NCBI RefSeq assembly: GCF_009730915.1
Contig: NC_052475.1
Coordinates: 32,177,016 to 32,241,015 of the forward strand
Reading direction: 5' to 3'
Length of the DNA stretch: 64,000 nucleotides
Origin: Dioscorea cayenensis subsp. rotundata
Lineage: Eukaryota; Streptophyta; Magnoliopsida; Dioscoreales; Dioscoreaceae
Shown piece by piece: positions 11,770 to 24,854 of this stretch; the first letter of the stretch is position 1, and the number at the start of each line of letters is the position of its first letter. The translations under genes and the position numbers were made by a program. The notes under the pieces were generated by a model. The model saw only the letters and a list, made by a program, of their open reading frames with translations, was not told the origin of the DNA and made no database searches.

Positions 11770-12450
11770 TGATTATTTCGGAGGTAATAGTTGGGTGGTA
11801 GTGCCATTGTCTCCCATATGAAATATTGAGACTGATTGATTTTTTAATGATATGATTGAGAATTTAGTGTATTTGTGTGAGGGATGTGCATGAATGTGGT
11901 TATATGTCTGCATCACGAAGTTATGTTTCATTCTGTTTGCTGAGAAGTATTAATAATTTGCCTAGTGTTCCTTGCGAAGATGAGTTGTTGCCTTGACTTG
12001 CTTGGATAACAATAAAATAGGGGGAAAACCAAAGTACAAACTAATTCCCAAATAAAAAATTCAGATATATTTTGGAATCAATTCTAAGATAAAACATAAA
12101 GAAGAACAAACACACATACTGCTACACACAAATATATATGGAAAGAGAGACAAAGGACACATATTTTGGGCCAGTTATAAGATAATACATTAAGACAAAT
12201 TGATTTAAATAAATAGATAAATATAGACAAAGTGCGAGGTGGGAACTTTTACGTAACTCTAATATAATATTTGGAGAAGAACAAATTTTAATATAATTAG
12301 ATAAATAGATAAATGCATAGTTTTATAAAGGATATATTCAAAGTTGTGACTTATAAGTAGACACACCTGGCTACCAATTTGGTACACACATAGTGGTATA
12401 TATAATTACATAGTCCTGTATTTAATAGTTATAAATAATTAAATTCACCC
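11770..12450. other. Intergenic DNA, nothing assignable
   Basis: AT-rich; no reading frame, repeat with clear ends or RNA gene recognised. Confidence 0.4.
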
Positions 12451-12676
12451 TATGACTCATTTCCTAGTGATATATGGTCTTATTGCGGAAATTGAGAGTG
12501 AAATATTCAAAAGATCTCGAGTTCAAGACTCATTGAAAATGATAATGATAACGGATCACTGATTATGGGTGTGGATTTACAGTTCAATCCTTTTGTCTTT
12601 GACTGAGAGTGCACTGGTTGGAGATTAATTCTTCACTTATTGTTTTTGTAAAAAAATAAAAAAATAAAAATAAAAT
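12451..12676 (+). mobile_element. tRNA-derived SINE (older copy)
   Basis: The head (CTCAT, TAGTG, TGGTCTTATTG, then CTCGAGTTCAAGACTC as the B box) matches the SINE at 51108-51269 in order and spacing. The element ends in an A-rich tail (AAAAAATAAA repeats, 12650-12676). I could not find a clean target-site duplication, which together with the sequence difference suggests an older insertion. Confidence 0.55.
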
Positions 12677-12679
12677 CTA

Positions 12680-13830
12680 CTAAAATTCAAATTAATTAAA
12701 CCTATTCAAATTTAAATTAGATAACTATACTCATACCATAACCCAGTTTTAACTCAAATTAATCTTTAAAAAACTGAATAAAGCATAAAGCTTATGTTTA
12801 TAATAAATTTTATCATATTTTTCACAGTTGACATTGATGAATTTATAAATATAAAAAATTACTGTTTCTATAGTGGGACCGTGGGAGAGGTCATTAAGAA
12901 GTTTTTGAAGTTTATTTGGCATTCATTATATCTTTTAATGTCATTTGCCACTACATATATTATTTATGTCTAAATTATGCTTCGAGAATAAGAGAAATAC
13001 TTTCATTGGGATTATTATCAGATACACCTCCATTGATTGATGATGGTATATATTTGTGCTTAAATTGAAGTTTCATTCCCATCTCAATTATGTTTATTTG
13101 GTTCACAGAATCTCACATTATCATTTGAAATAAAATTATTGGAATGGGTTTATGATTCCCAAGTTAACAATGCAGTATAGTTGGAGTATAACAATTTAAT
13201 AGTTACTTATAAATCTTATATTATTAATTGATTTTTTTATTAAAATATTATCTAATAACTGCAAAAAAATTTTTCAAAAATCTATAAAATTTTAATGTAA
13301 ATATCAAAATTATTTAATACTAAATATGTGTCATTATTAAGAAAAAATAAATTTTAATTTTAATTTATTAATATTAATTAAAACCAAATTTAATTATTTT
13401 AAATAAATATAATTTTTTTCTTCAATTTAAATAATTTCCTCCAATTTAAGGTTTTTAAAAAAAATTTAATCTCAAGTGTTTTTTTTATTTCTAATTAGAT
13501 ATTTTGATGAAAAAATATATGTAAATAAAAAAAAATATTTTTTTTTTAATTTTAAAAATTGATATTTTTGTGATTTTATTAGATTTTAAGAGTATAATGG
13601 GATCCAAACATATTCCGGGAATGTTAGATCATCACTATCACCTATTTAGTTAAATTGATAATCACATTCTTGGTAATATCACCTATTATCTCTAATCTTC
13701 CATTACTTTCCTTATATTTTATTGTAATATAATATTTCGCTAACTAAACGTCATTTTATAAATATAGACGTTTCATATCCGATTTGTCAGTATATTTTTA
13801 AAATAATAATAAATAAATATAAAAATTTTT
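12680..13830. other. AT-rich intergenic DNA
   Basis: No gene seen. The blocks near 13090-13170 and 13590-13720 look repeat-like (GGAATGGG and GGGAATG motifs in opposite senses), but ends could not be fixed. Confidence 0.4.
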
Positions 13831-14201
13831 TTACGGTTGAGCTAGGCTGTAGGCTGTGTCAAACTTGTTGACACGTCTTGTCCACGTAAGCCTTATCCAA
13901 AGATAGCACACCAATCACACCCACTCCATGTCCCCACATTTAACCTTAGGATCCAACGGCTCTCGTTATCTCTCCCAACCCCGCCCCCGGTTTTCCCCTT
14001 CCTATTGCCTCCCTTGTTTCGTGTTTAGTATCTAACACCAAGCAAGCTAATTCTTTCATCATAACCGTCAAATTTGCCTCGAGATTCAGATTATCTTATT
14101 ACCCGAATTGTATTGATTTAATGAACGGTTAAAATCGATTGGATAGCGCGGTTGCTGTTCGTGTTCAGAGAGCGAAAAAAAGTTTCCCCTTTCTTTTATT
14201 T

Positions 14202-14209
14202 TATATAAA
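14202..14209 (+). promoter_or_regulatory. TATA box of the ABHD18-like gene
   Basis: TATATAAA, followed about 30 bp later by a pyrimidine-rich start region. CCAAT and CACGTA motifs lie further upstream (13860-13930). Confidence 0.5.
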
Positions 14210-14230
14210 CCAAGACCCGCTCATCACCCA

Positions 14231-14235
<5 letters not shown>

Positions 14236-14269
<34 letters not shown>
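14236..14269 (+). repeat. (CT)n microsatellite in the leader
   Basis: A run of about 16 CT units just after the TATA box. CT-rich tracts at or just after the start site are common in plant core promoters and leaders. Confidence 0.7.
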
Positions 14270-14272
<3 letters not shown>

Positions 14273-15411
14273 CCAATCCATCTCTGCATCGGATCCAGCG
14301 CGTACACGATTCCCAAAGACCAATCTCTTTGGTTTCTTGGTGTTCTCGTCTGATTTATGCATGAAAGTTGGTAGCTTTCTGTGATTTGATGGTGTTTCTC
14401 GCAGGATTGTTGGAATTTCGGACATTGGATCAGGAGGAAAGTTGAGTGGTTCTGGTTGATTTCTGGTATTGATTCTTCTCCTTTTCCTCGAATTTAATTT
14501 GTTTGCTAAATTGTTATGAGGGTTTTGGATTGATTTCTTCCGTTTTCTGAGTGGGCATTGGATTTCTCTCTCATAGCTCTGATCTTACTGTGATGTTGGA
14601 GACCTTTTTTGTGGAATTGGGTTCTCACGGGATAGTTGGATTTTTTTAGGCTTATATGAACTTTGGCATTGTCCTCAGCTTGCATTGTATCGTTCTGAGA
14701 GGATATATTTAGGTGTAGGTTTCACCAAAGTTTTTAAATTTGTTACAAGTGATGGATTCTGCTATTTGCACTGATCAAGGATATATTTAGGGTTGTTTTG
14801 GTGGATATGATGCTTGGTTAATGATTTTTTATCCCCGCTGGATTGGCGGCTTTTTGGTTCTTGTCCAGAATTCTGGTAATTTAATGAAGTTCTAATGCTT
14901 GTAACTCCTGTTAGCTCCAATTTCTCACCTTTACTTAATTTTAAAAGTCTCCCTTGTTTTCTCAGTCGCTCTTGATCAATCAAGGAGATAATTCCTGCTA
15001 GTAAGGTGTTTGAGTGACTGGCACTTTCATGAATTATGTTTGAATGTCTTTTTCCCTGTTGTTGATCTATTTTACATCTTTTTACTCTTGGATTTTCTAA
15101 AGATTTTGGATCTCTTAACTTATATATGTTGAACCAGGCATTTCCCTAACTATGTGCATTCTTTGTCTAGCTTTTCTTTGTTCTTAAGAATTGATTCATC
15201 ATTTTTTTTTTGTTTTGAATTTCCACTCCAGACAGATTGCTGTATGTAGAAATTGGGGAATCAATGTCAAAGGAGACAAATTGTTTATAATTCAGTGGAC
15301 TTAGTTTATCACTGTTTGGAATCACAAGCAATTTATTCTGCTCCATTTGATCAAGGAAGGTGTTTGTTCATTAGATCTTTGCATTTGACGTTGCCAGGCT
15401 TTCTCTAGGAG
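14270..15411 (+). other. Long, probably spliced 5' leader of the ABHD18-like gene
   Basis: About 1.1 kb separates the TATA box from the start codon at 15412. It has no conserved reading frame but contains splice-like sites (for example CTCGCAG at about 14399-14405), so one or more leader introns are likely. The exact exons need transcript data. Confidence 0.45.
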
Positions 15412-17775
15412 ATGGTATCAGTAAATTTAGGTATTCTTCATTATGTTCTGGATCATATTTATGGTGCATTTGTGCATAGAACCAAATTAAGCACTCCTTT
15501 CTTCTCGAGGGGGTGGGGAGGGAGCAAGCTTGACATGCTAGAGAACATGGTTAAGCAACTTTTCCCAGAAGCTTCAGGTCAGAATTGGCCACCTAATATA
15601 GTCCGGCCTATTTGGAAAACTGTATGGGAAACTAAATCTGCATGCCTTAGAGAAGGTGTTTTCAAGACTCCCTGCGATGAACGGCTTCTTAGTACACTAT
15701 CTCCTGAGAATCACAACGCAAGAGTTGCATTTCTTCTGCCTAAGAATGTACCTCCACAAAAGATGGCGTGTGTGGTTCACTTGGCAGGTAATTTGTTTAG
15801 TTCAGTTCCTCAATGCATTGTTTACAAGTTGTCTGATTTTGTGTTCAAATGTTTTTGCTTTTAGAACTTTATGTGATCTGGTATACAACATTACAATGCG
15901 AAAGTGAAAACTGAATATTGCCCTTGTTTTGAATCCAAGGATCTGATATTAAGTAATCTATCAACACCATAATGTCACCTGCTCAGATTTTATTATTTTC
16001 TTATTTTCTTTGCTATCCTACTGCAAGATCCTGAAATACTAAATTATTGAATGTATTTATGCTTTATGCTTACTTGCTGACTTTATGTATCGTAGTGTAT
16101 TTTGTGGTCTTCCTTGCTTTCACTGCATGATCTCAATGTATTCATTTGAAGTTTCATAGGCACTGGAGACCATACATTTGAGCGGAGGTTGCGTCTTGGT
16201 GGGCCTCTGGTGAAGGAAAACATAGCAACTATGGTACTTGAGAGGTGATAATTCCTGTGTAACTATTGTCAAACTTGCTTTTATGCATAAAAAATATGCA
16301 TCCACTTTTTTTTTTTCCTAATTGTAGGTTCTAATGTGAACTAAATGTGCTGCAGTCCTTTTTATGGACTCCGACGTCCTAGCATGCAACGTGGTGCAAA
16401 GCTTTTATGTGTGAGTGACTTGCTACTGTTGGGGAGAGTTACTATTGAAGAAGCTCGGTGTTTGTTGCACTGGTTAGAAATTGAGGAAGGTTTTGGCAAG
16501 ACAGGCATATGCGGCCTTAGCATGGGTAAGGACAAAAAGCACACCTTTAGTTATTTGTGTCATTGTATCTCTTTGATAAGATACTTATAAGAATAATCAT
16601 ATAAACTAAAATTTCACAAAATTTTCAAGTCTTAATTTTTTTGGACGGATCTAACAATTCTGTACATCATTAATTGTCAGTTAATTTTCTTCCCGTGTTA
16701 CCTGAATATTGTTACTTTTGTAAATCCTGTTTGATGCGATTTTTTTTTTCTGAATTTGCCTGTGTTGGAGATTACAGGAGGTGTACATGCTGCAATGGTC
16801 GGATCTTTGCACCCTACTCCGATTGCGACATTACCATTTCTTTCACCACATTCTGCTGTTGTTGCTTTCTGTGAAGGAGTGTTGAAACATGCTACTGCTT
16901 GGGAAGCTCTTAGGGAAGATGCTGCTCAGAAGGTTGACATGACCCTTGAACAAGTCAGGGAGCGGCTTCGCTCTGTGTTATCACTCACAGATGTCACTCG
17001 CTTCCCAATTCCCAAGAATCCTCAGGCGGTCATTTTTGTCGCTGCAACGGTATCTTCTTGTTTGTCATTTCCCCATCATAAATTCAGAGTTATAGTTTTT
17101 CTATGGCATTTCAAAATCAATCTGATATAACTACCAGTTTGCCTCTTTTAACTGTTTTACCTTTTATGGAGGAATACTACCTAAAATTGTTTCATCAAAA
17201 TTATCCATATCTAGTTTCGATTATATTGTTGGTTTGTTATGTCTTATTCAAGACTGTCATTGAAACTCTTGATTCTTTTGGTTGAACAATCAACAGCTAG
17301 CTATTCAGAACCAATTATTTGCCACCAGGCAATTGGCATCCAAGAACCAATCGATTTCATTTACTGCTCAACGGTTAAATGTCCTCATTTTATGCATGCT
17401 TTCATGCATAGGTGGCATTTTTCTTTTAGTATAATGTATGATCATTGTCCTAAGCATATCAGTTTGTTTTTTAATCACAATTTTAATATGACAAAATCAG
17501 TAAAATTTACTAACCCTGTCAGCTCTTCTCTTTCCATGGGTTCATATATGTTTCTTTATTTCTAATTTTTTATTACTGATGTTCTTTACACTTAGGATGA
17601 TGGCTATATCCCCAAACATTCCGTCTTAGAGCTACAAAGAGCTTGGCCGGGATCGGAGGTGAGGTGGGTCACTGGCGGCCATGTCTCATCCTTTCTCCTA
17701 CACAATGATGCATTCCGAAAAGCCATCGTTGATGGTCTCGACAGATTGCAATGGAGGGAATCAGAATCATCATAA
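15412..17775 (+). CDS. ABHD18-like alpha/beta hydrolase (DUF2048 family)
   Basis: Six coding exons: 15412-15787, 16160-16244, 16356-16525, 16778-17049 and 17596-17775 are the five I can define, with the large intron 17050-17595 before the last; together they give 360 residues. Family hallmarks are all present: the N-terminal LDHIYGAF and FFSRGWGG, HLAGTGDH (oxyanion side), the nucleophile elbow GLSMGG with S209, the acid in DDGYIP (D302 or D303) and the catalytic His in TGGHVSSF (H330). The length equals that of the Arabidopsis relative I recall. Substrate is unknown in plants; the animal ABHD18 has been linked to lipid metabolism. I see no transit peptide or membrane segment. The gene looks intact. 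Correction to the count: five coding exons are supported, not six. Confidence 0.9.
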
Positions 17776-17899
17776 TTATGACAATGTATCAGAATCACTA
17801 CTATGACCGAAACTCTTCCTGATGGAATAAGGATGGGATTGAGATCAGTTGTGTGTAATTCTTTAATCACTGGTGCCTCACAAATTCATTTGTAACAAG

Positions 17900-19560
17900 T
17901 TCAAAAGATGAAGAGATTTTTCAATTCCTGATTTTCTTTCAATTGAACACCATTTGCCATTTGCCAGAAATTTAACTTGTTCATGAATAATAGGATACTG
18001 TGTACATGAATTTGAGAGGCAATGGCCATTTGATTTATTTGATTCTCTACATGAATTACAACTTCGTTATGTACTTTTATGGTAATATCAAAATTCTCAT
18101 AATTTTCAAGGGAGAATGCTCATGAATTTGAAATCAATGACAATTTAATATGCAAGGATTAACCCGGTTCTCTGTTTGAAAAAACTGTTGATCTTGTAAA
18201 TTCATTTTTGTGCTTAAATATTTGCTGCTCATGGCACATGACAAACTTTTTTCTCTTTTTGATTAAAGATGCATGAGAAACTTTGATCATGACTTTGAGA
18301 CCATTTGATATGCAAGCATTGATTTGATCCTCTTTCAAAATAATTAATTAATTATTTATTTATTTCCACCAGAAATTCACTAATTGAGATTTAGAATGTA
18401 TATATACATATAAGATTACTAAGAAATTAGTCAAGTGTATAAATACTCATCAAACTACAAATTATTCAATAAAATCCAAGGCTTCCAACACATTTCAATA
18501 ACCGATATATAAAAATTAGTGGGAAAAAAAAGTCTCAACAAATTTGGGCTGTTTTAGTTGTTGGTATTTTATGGGATTGTCAAAAAAATTTTGATGCACA
18601 CAACAAGTGACCTAATATTTGAAAAAACTGGCTTGATAGGGTAGGATTACCCTCTCCCCTTATATATGGACTTTTTTTCAATTAGATGATGTGATACTAA
18701 ATCAGATTTACATTATTTTCCTAATCTGATTTGATGTCCTCATCAAGTTAGGCACATTTCACAAAATCCTCCACTGGTCAGTCCCTAGCTTGGTCCCACA
18801 CCACCTTATTATTATTATTATTATTATTTTATTTTTAATTACTACTTGGGAACAATGTTCAGAATGGTTGTTTGAGATGAAGAGCTGTTGGTTTGAAAGT
18901 GAGGAAAAAAAATGTTAGGTTTTGGATATGTTTGGCTGTTTATTTGTGATTTTTGTGATTCTAATGCTTATTTATTTATTTTTGGCTGATTTTGACATTA
19001 GAATTAGGACCAAAACATGGATGGGAAATCAAACAAAGGGAGGAACAAAGGGAAGTCTTTGAATTCTAGTGCTACCAGTAAACTTAACTTCACAAGTTTT
19101 TAAAGTGGTCAAGAGGATCATTTTGTTATGGCTTATGCACATTGTTTACTTATGCAATACTGATTGCAACAAAATAGAGCTGGCAATTGTTTGCTTCAGG
19201 CTTTGTTTGGGGCAACATTAACATCATAGAATAATTTTTAGCAATTTTTTTTATTTATTTTTTTAAATCACATGATAGGATGCCTTTATGCTTCATTCCT
19301 TGATTACTATCTCCGTGTGGGTTGGAGTGTCACCTCCCAATGAATTTATGATGTTTGCAACTTTTATGTTGTTTGACTGCCAATCTCAAAGTTTAGTAAG
19401 CCCTCAGAGTTTCTTTTTAGCATCTGTATAATTGGAAAGTTTCCTTGCACATGATAAGAACTGTATCTTATCTTCCAACTTTTTAACACAAGTTTCTTTC
19501 TTATTCTTTTTCCAAAATTCTTGTGTACCACTGATGTTGTAATGATTTTCTTGCTTCTCA
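17900..19560. other. Intergenic DNA between the hydrolase gene and the FRIENDLY pseudogene
   Basis: AT-rich, with an (ATT)n run near 18808-18830. No coding sequence or clear repeat. The missing N-terminal part of the downstream pseudogene is not found here. Confidence 0.45.
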
Positions 19561-19561
19561 T

Positions 19562-22500
19562 AGGTAGTAGAGGCTGCTAGGCACCTCCATTTGAAGGAAC
19601 ACATAGTTTTAGATTGTTCAGGCATTGTATTCAAGCTAGCTGCTCTGGTGGAGTGCAAGGGTATTGTTGGCAGTGATGATAGGTCTGAATGTGATATATA
19701 TATATATTGTATTTTTTTTTTCTTTCTTTTGTTCTCCATTTTATGCTATTTATATGTGCTTATGGTGATTTTTTAAGTCCATTATTTATGCCACATGATA
19801 ATTATGAATTGAAGGCATGGAGACATTCTCTGGATGAATCGTTCATTTATTTTATTCTAAAAGATTGTCATAGATGAGAAGAATTACTCTGTGCAACAGG
19901 ATTCACTTAATTGGCAGTAGAAAGTGCAATACACTATTACCACCCTGTTTTCAAAAAGACTACTGCATGTTAGATGCAAATGAAACATATTATTTGGATT
20001 CAATTCAAAAAAAAATTAAGATGATAGACCTATGCTTTAGGTATTCTAATCCATATTTACTAAATTAACTTATATTGAATTATTAGTTATTGAAATATGC
20101 TCCATTGAAATGTGTTGGTCTATCGATTATATTTTAAATTTAAACTAAATATATTATCTGGATCCAATTCATCATAAAAACTTAATCTAACAAGATGAGA
20201 GACTAGGTTTATGTATTCAGATCCATATTTACCAAATTAACAAATGTGGGACTATTAGTTACTCTAATACTACATAGGAACTCATCCGTAACCCATTCTT
20301 CTTTTCCTTATTCTGTTTGAATGGTTATTTGAAGAAAAGAAAAATGGGAAAAGGGACTTGTAAATTTGTTGGTCATTAACTTGTTTGAAATCCTTGCAAA
20401 AATCAAAAACTGAAAATTATTAACAAATCACCACATGAGGTTCTCTCTAAACGGGAGCTCTGGCTGTGTATATGCTCATTCCTTCCCAATGAGTTCTCTT
20501 GATATCTTCTTGTTGAAAAAACATCCATTTGATTTGAATTAAACTTCTTTTTTGAGAGAATTGTTTTTGCTGATTTTCTTTCATCAAAAGTGCTGCTTAT
20601 GTCACTTCATCTATTTTTATGCTTCATGCTTTGCTTGCAGACATTATATGCAACTAACACTTACTCATTTACTAATTCAAATGCTTTGAAATTTTAATAA
20701 ACCTGACCAAGGGTCATTGTCTTGGATTTCCACGGTATTCATAACAATTTTATGTCTGTTCTATTACCAAGCTTGCACACTGTCTCATCTTATAAAAGTT
20801 GTAATTAACAGGTACGAATATCGGTTTCAGCAGGGGAATCTGATCTTGATGCTTCATCAACATTTAAAACTACATATATTGTAGATCTCCATCAGTTGTG
20901 AAAAATTTAGTTCCAATATGTTCAGAAGCTATGAATCTCATGGATTAAGGAAAAGCTCAATTGGCTGAAGTATGTTGTATGAACATGAATTAAGTCAAAT
21001 GCAAATCATCTTCTATAGTAGATCAGATTGCTTTCGCATTATTGGTCAAACATATTCAACAATGATATGGATGACTCATTTTTCAGGGAATGTTGGGGAG
21101 GCTTTCTCGCTTTTAACTGAAGCATTCTCTATACATTACCTAGTAATTCTTCATTTCATTGACTTTAGCCCTCTTTTAATATTGATTCTATATACTTGAA
21201 ACTAAGTTAAGCATGGATATTAGGTTACTGGTCCAATGCACAAAGAATTTACTAGTTGCTGCCGGTTTTGTTCATGAGCTTTTATCTGATACTTTACATG
21301 TATTTTTATCTTGTTTTCCCTAATGTTGTTTAAACTTTTTATTTTATTTCTTTAGCGATTTGCATGGGAACACATGACATATCCAAGCTTCACATCATGC
21401 ATATTCCGATCCTAAAAGTTCGACTGCATGCTAATAATGTATTATAGTTGAGTTTCATGTTAGTGAATGGAAATGCAGCAATGATGATTATCTGGTTTAC
21501 CTCCACTATTTATGTCATCTAACATGCAAGTATGATGTAAGTACTTGCTTGAAGATAATTGTGTTTGTCATCATTTTTACAGATTCTACTATTTCTTGTC
21601 GTTTTTGATTTACATATGACCTTACACCAAATGAAAACTTAATTGTTTAGCTTGGGCAATCCTTTAAATGTTTTTTTTTAAAAAAAAAAGAAGCCTGTTT
21701 TCATCAGTAATCAATATATAGAATTCATTATAGACTTGTTGATATAGTAGCTCAATTTGTCAGAGTATCTGATAGGAAATGGCAATGTTGGCCTGACTTG
21801 GCCTGACCAACTATAGTTGCTCTTCTAGCTCAATATTGATCTTATAGTCTGAGGCATGATTTCTAGCATTCCATTTTGAAGGGTGATAAGAAGTTCAAAG
21901 CTGTTATTATTATTGATTCTATTTCATGCAGGAAACTTGGAGGGCGCAATAATGCAACAGTACCAGAAGCTGCTTATAAATGAGCATTGTCTTGGGCTGG
22001 ATCATCCAGATACTGCTCACAGGCTTGAAAAAGAAATCCTTCATTAGTTTTGCTTTGCATCACCTGTGACTGGATCATTTTTCCTTGTTTTCTTGTTATA
22101 ATTTTTTGGAATGCATGTTATTGCTAAGCTTGTCTATGATTTCAATATTTTCAGCTATGGAAACATGGCCTCATTCTACCATGGTCTCACTCAGATAGAA
22201 CTCGCTTTGCGGCACATGCCAAGAACATTGCTTCTGGTAGGCTTGTCATCTGGTTCCAATCATCCAGTTGTGGCAGTGACTTTCATAAATGTTGCTATGA
22301 TGTACCTGGATACTGGAAAAATGAATACTGCTCACTGTTGTTTAAAGGAAGCATTTGAAAAGGAATGAATGGCTTCTTTGTCAGGACTCAGGAGCATATT
22401 CAAACTTCTGTATGAAACCAGGCACTTGGTGTTGTCTTTTAAGTTTTAACTAAGGGTGCCTCTACAAAATCTCTATGCAGGCATGTATTCTGCACCTAAA

Positions 22501-23935
22501 TTCTACAAACTTTGGCTTAGTCAAAATTGTATCTTATATTGACCAGAACTTCATTGCAGCATGAAAGGAAGACTTATGATTTACTAGTTTAACAACTGGG
22601 AGAAGAGGATGATGCAAGGACACTTTATATAGAGAACTGGATAAAGAAATTTCAACAGCATGAAACACAGGTAGTTGTCATGTGCTTGATTTCTTTGGAT
22701 ATAATACAAAGTCACAATATCTAGTTTAATGGTTTATATAGGGGTTTATTTATGTATAGTTTAACCTCGTATGTAGTACAGAGCTGTGATGTTTCTGATG
22801 ACTATTATAAACTAGAATATAAAATTTGTACAACTATGAGTTCATGACATTTTTTTTTTTTTTTTTTAATTTAGAAAGATAGCACATCACTTGCATCAGC
22901 ACAACAGAACTGATGACTTAGTTTCATGTTTAACGCTGATGATCTTGCTGTTTTATAATAAATAATAAGACCTGCTGGTCTGAAGGATTTTCTTCTTGAG
23001 ATTTTTAATGTTACCAAACTCCTCATGAAGCCTGAAATCTCACGCATCAAAACTTTCCTATCTCTTTACAGCAATTCTGCAAAGCATGGAGTTGTTTCAA
23101 TAGCACTTGCTTTACCATCATAAGGTACACACTATCATAATAGCTCACATCATCTACTCCTACACAAGGTTGGAGACATTTTCTCCTATCATAAACCTCT
23201 ATCAATATGCTGTCTAAAGATGATGCATTTATAATGAAAATTAATTTATGTTACTTTCTTGTGATAGGCAAAGGCAAATCAGCAGAAGAGCAAAGGGCAA
23301 ACTCTTTTTCTAAAGGTTTGCTTGCTTGTCATGATTTTTCGTCTATGTGAAGACACATCCTGTCATTGCAAAGGCTCACCACATTTTAACAAAGGTAATG
23401 TAGGCTGCAACTGAAGGTTCTCAAAGTGGTGCGGCCAATAGATTGATCAGCTCAGCGACTTTCGGGGAGGCCCTTCCAGGGGAAGGAGGTTTGATGACCT
23501 GATGCTCGAGCAGCTGCCGAAGTTAGGAAAGCCAAAGTTTGGAAAAAAGCTGCTGCCAAAGGTTTTGCTGGTGCAACCAACTTGTGTTCCCACTCCACTG
23601 TGCCTATTCTAAACCAGCTTCTGAACATGATCAACACCGGAAACAGCCCCACTGCAATTGATTCTAATGAGGCTGATTCAAATCATTCAGCCTCTGATAT
23701 TAATGCATCAAAATGGAATGGATCTGCTAAAACTCATGATGATAAAGTTCCCATTGGATTGGGCAGCGGTTTGGCATCTCTGGACTCGAAGAAGCTAAAG
23801 CAAACATCAAAATCAATGGATTTGAAGAAACAACAGGCAATGCTTTTCAACTGTTGGAAATCTTTGATGTGCTACAGTTTTGGACCTCAATCAGGCATTC
23901 AAGCTGCCAGCAGAGGACATTCCTATTTCCTCTAG
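19562..23935 (+). pseudogene. Truncated, decayed copy of the FRIENDLY/CLU mitochondrial clustering gene
   Basis: Scattered blocks in correct order match the C-terminal half of plant FRIENDLY (clustered mitochondria protein). They are VVEAARHLHLKEHIVLDCSG (19562-19684), GNVGEAFSLLTEAFSI (about 21089), VTGPMHKE (about 21224), LGLDHPDTAH (about 21990), the tetratricopeptide block SYGNMASFYHGLTQIELALR (from about 22153), a linker with ENWIKKFQQHETQ (about 22632), and the tail with LLNMINTGNSPTAID and GLASLDSKK (23500-23800). Several blocks still have splice sites, so it is an unprocessed duplicate. The N-terminal CLU domain is absent, several exons are missing, and stops or frame changes separate the blocks. 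Large spacers between blocks carry unrelated AT-rich DNA. It cannot encode a working protein; a short transcript remains possible. Confidence 0.82.
19979..20241 (+). repeat. Imperfect direct repeat inside the pseudogene
   Basis: The block 19979-20068 recurs, diverged, at about 20142-20241. Shared words include ATATTATYTGGAT, CCAATTC and the ending TCCATATTTACYAAATTAAC. The copies start about 163 bp apart. It could be a local duplication or part of an unidentified repeat inserted in an intron of the dead gene. Confidence 0.5.
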
Positions 23936-23939
23936 ATTA

Positions 23940-24850
23940 TTCTGTTCATGATCATTAGGTGACCAAGCCTCTAATAAAAGAGAGCAAGATTGATTTCAAT
24001 TGAAAAAACAAAAGGAAATGAAATACAACTATACAGTCACCATTTTCTTCAAGTTTCCATATTTCATTTAATCAGCATAATAATGCATTCAGCCAAATTA
24101 ATTTCATGTGCTCAAACCTATTTTAGCGAAGAACAGTAGTACTTCAGAAATGAACAGAAAGAGAATTGTCTAGCTTGCCATTGTTTCCTTTGGTTTCAGA
24201 AAATGGCTCATAATCAGGTGCAGAGGATCAGAGAATTGCAAGTGTATGAGAAGAAGATTCCATTACTGTATGCCGTTATGCGTTAAATTGAACATAAACT
24301 GCAAGCTTATTTGGTGATTATTGTATCAACATTGCAAATGGTTCTCATTCTAACTGCAATTATTTCCTAAAATGCTGTCTTCAAGGACTCATACATAGAT
24401 CAAACACTAAAAAAAATATTCAGAAACTAAATAATCAAAAGATCAGGATTTTGAAATTCCAGCAGAACAAAAAAAGAATGCAAGATTAGCTAGCCAAACT
24501 AATAACTACATTAGAAAGATAACCACTGTTAATCTGAATTGAGATCCAAGTGAAATACGAGAAAATGCAAGGTTTCCCCTGGCCTAAAATTAATTTAAAA
24601 ACTAGTCATCATACCAACAAATAGTTCAGATTCATAAATGGACAAGCAAAATACAAGTAAACATTAGCATCAAGAACAGGATGCCAAGGGAGAAGATATA
24701 GAGAAGAAAGCTACACTTTCATAACAACAACATCAGATAAGGGGGACAGAGTCAATATCACTCTGAGACAAAGCATCCAACAAAGCTCCATTACTTACCA
24801 CTACTTATATTGCATCAAAACATGGAATATCTGAGGGGATTTGCGGTCAT
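23940..24850. other. Intergenic and 3' UTR region
   Basis: Between the pseudogene and the MCTP gene, which ends at 24855 on the minus strand; the last few hundred bases are probably its 3' UTR. No other feature seen. Confidence 0.45.
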
Positions 24851-24854
24851 TTTC

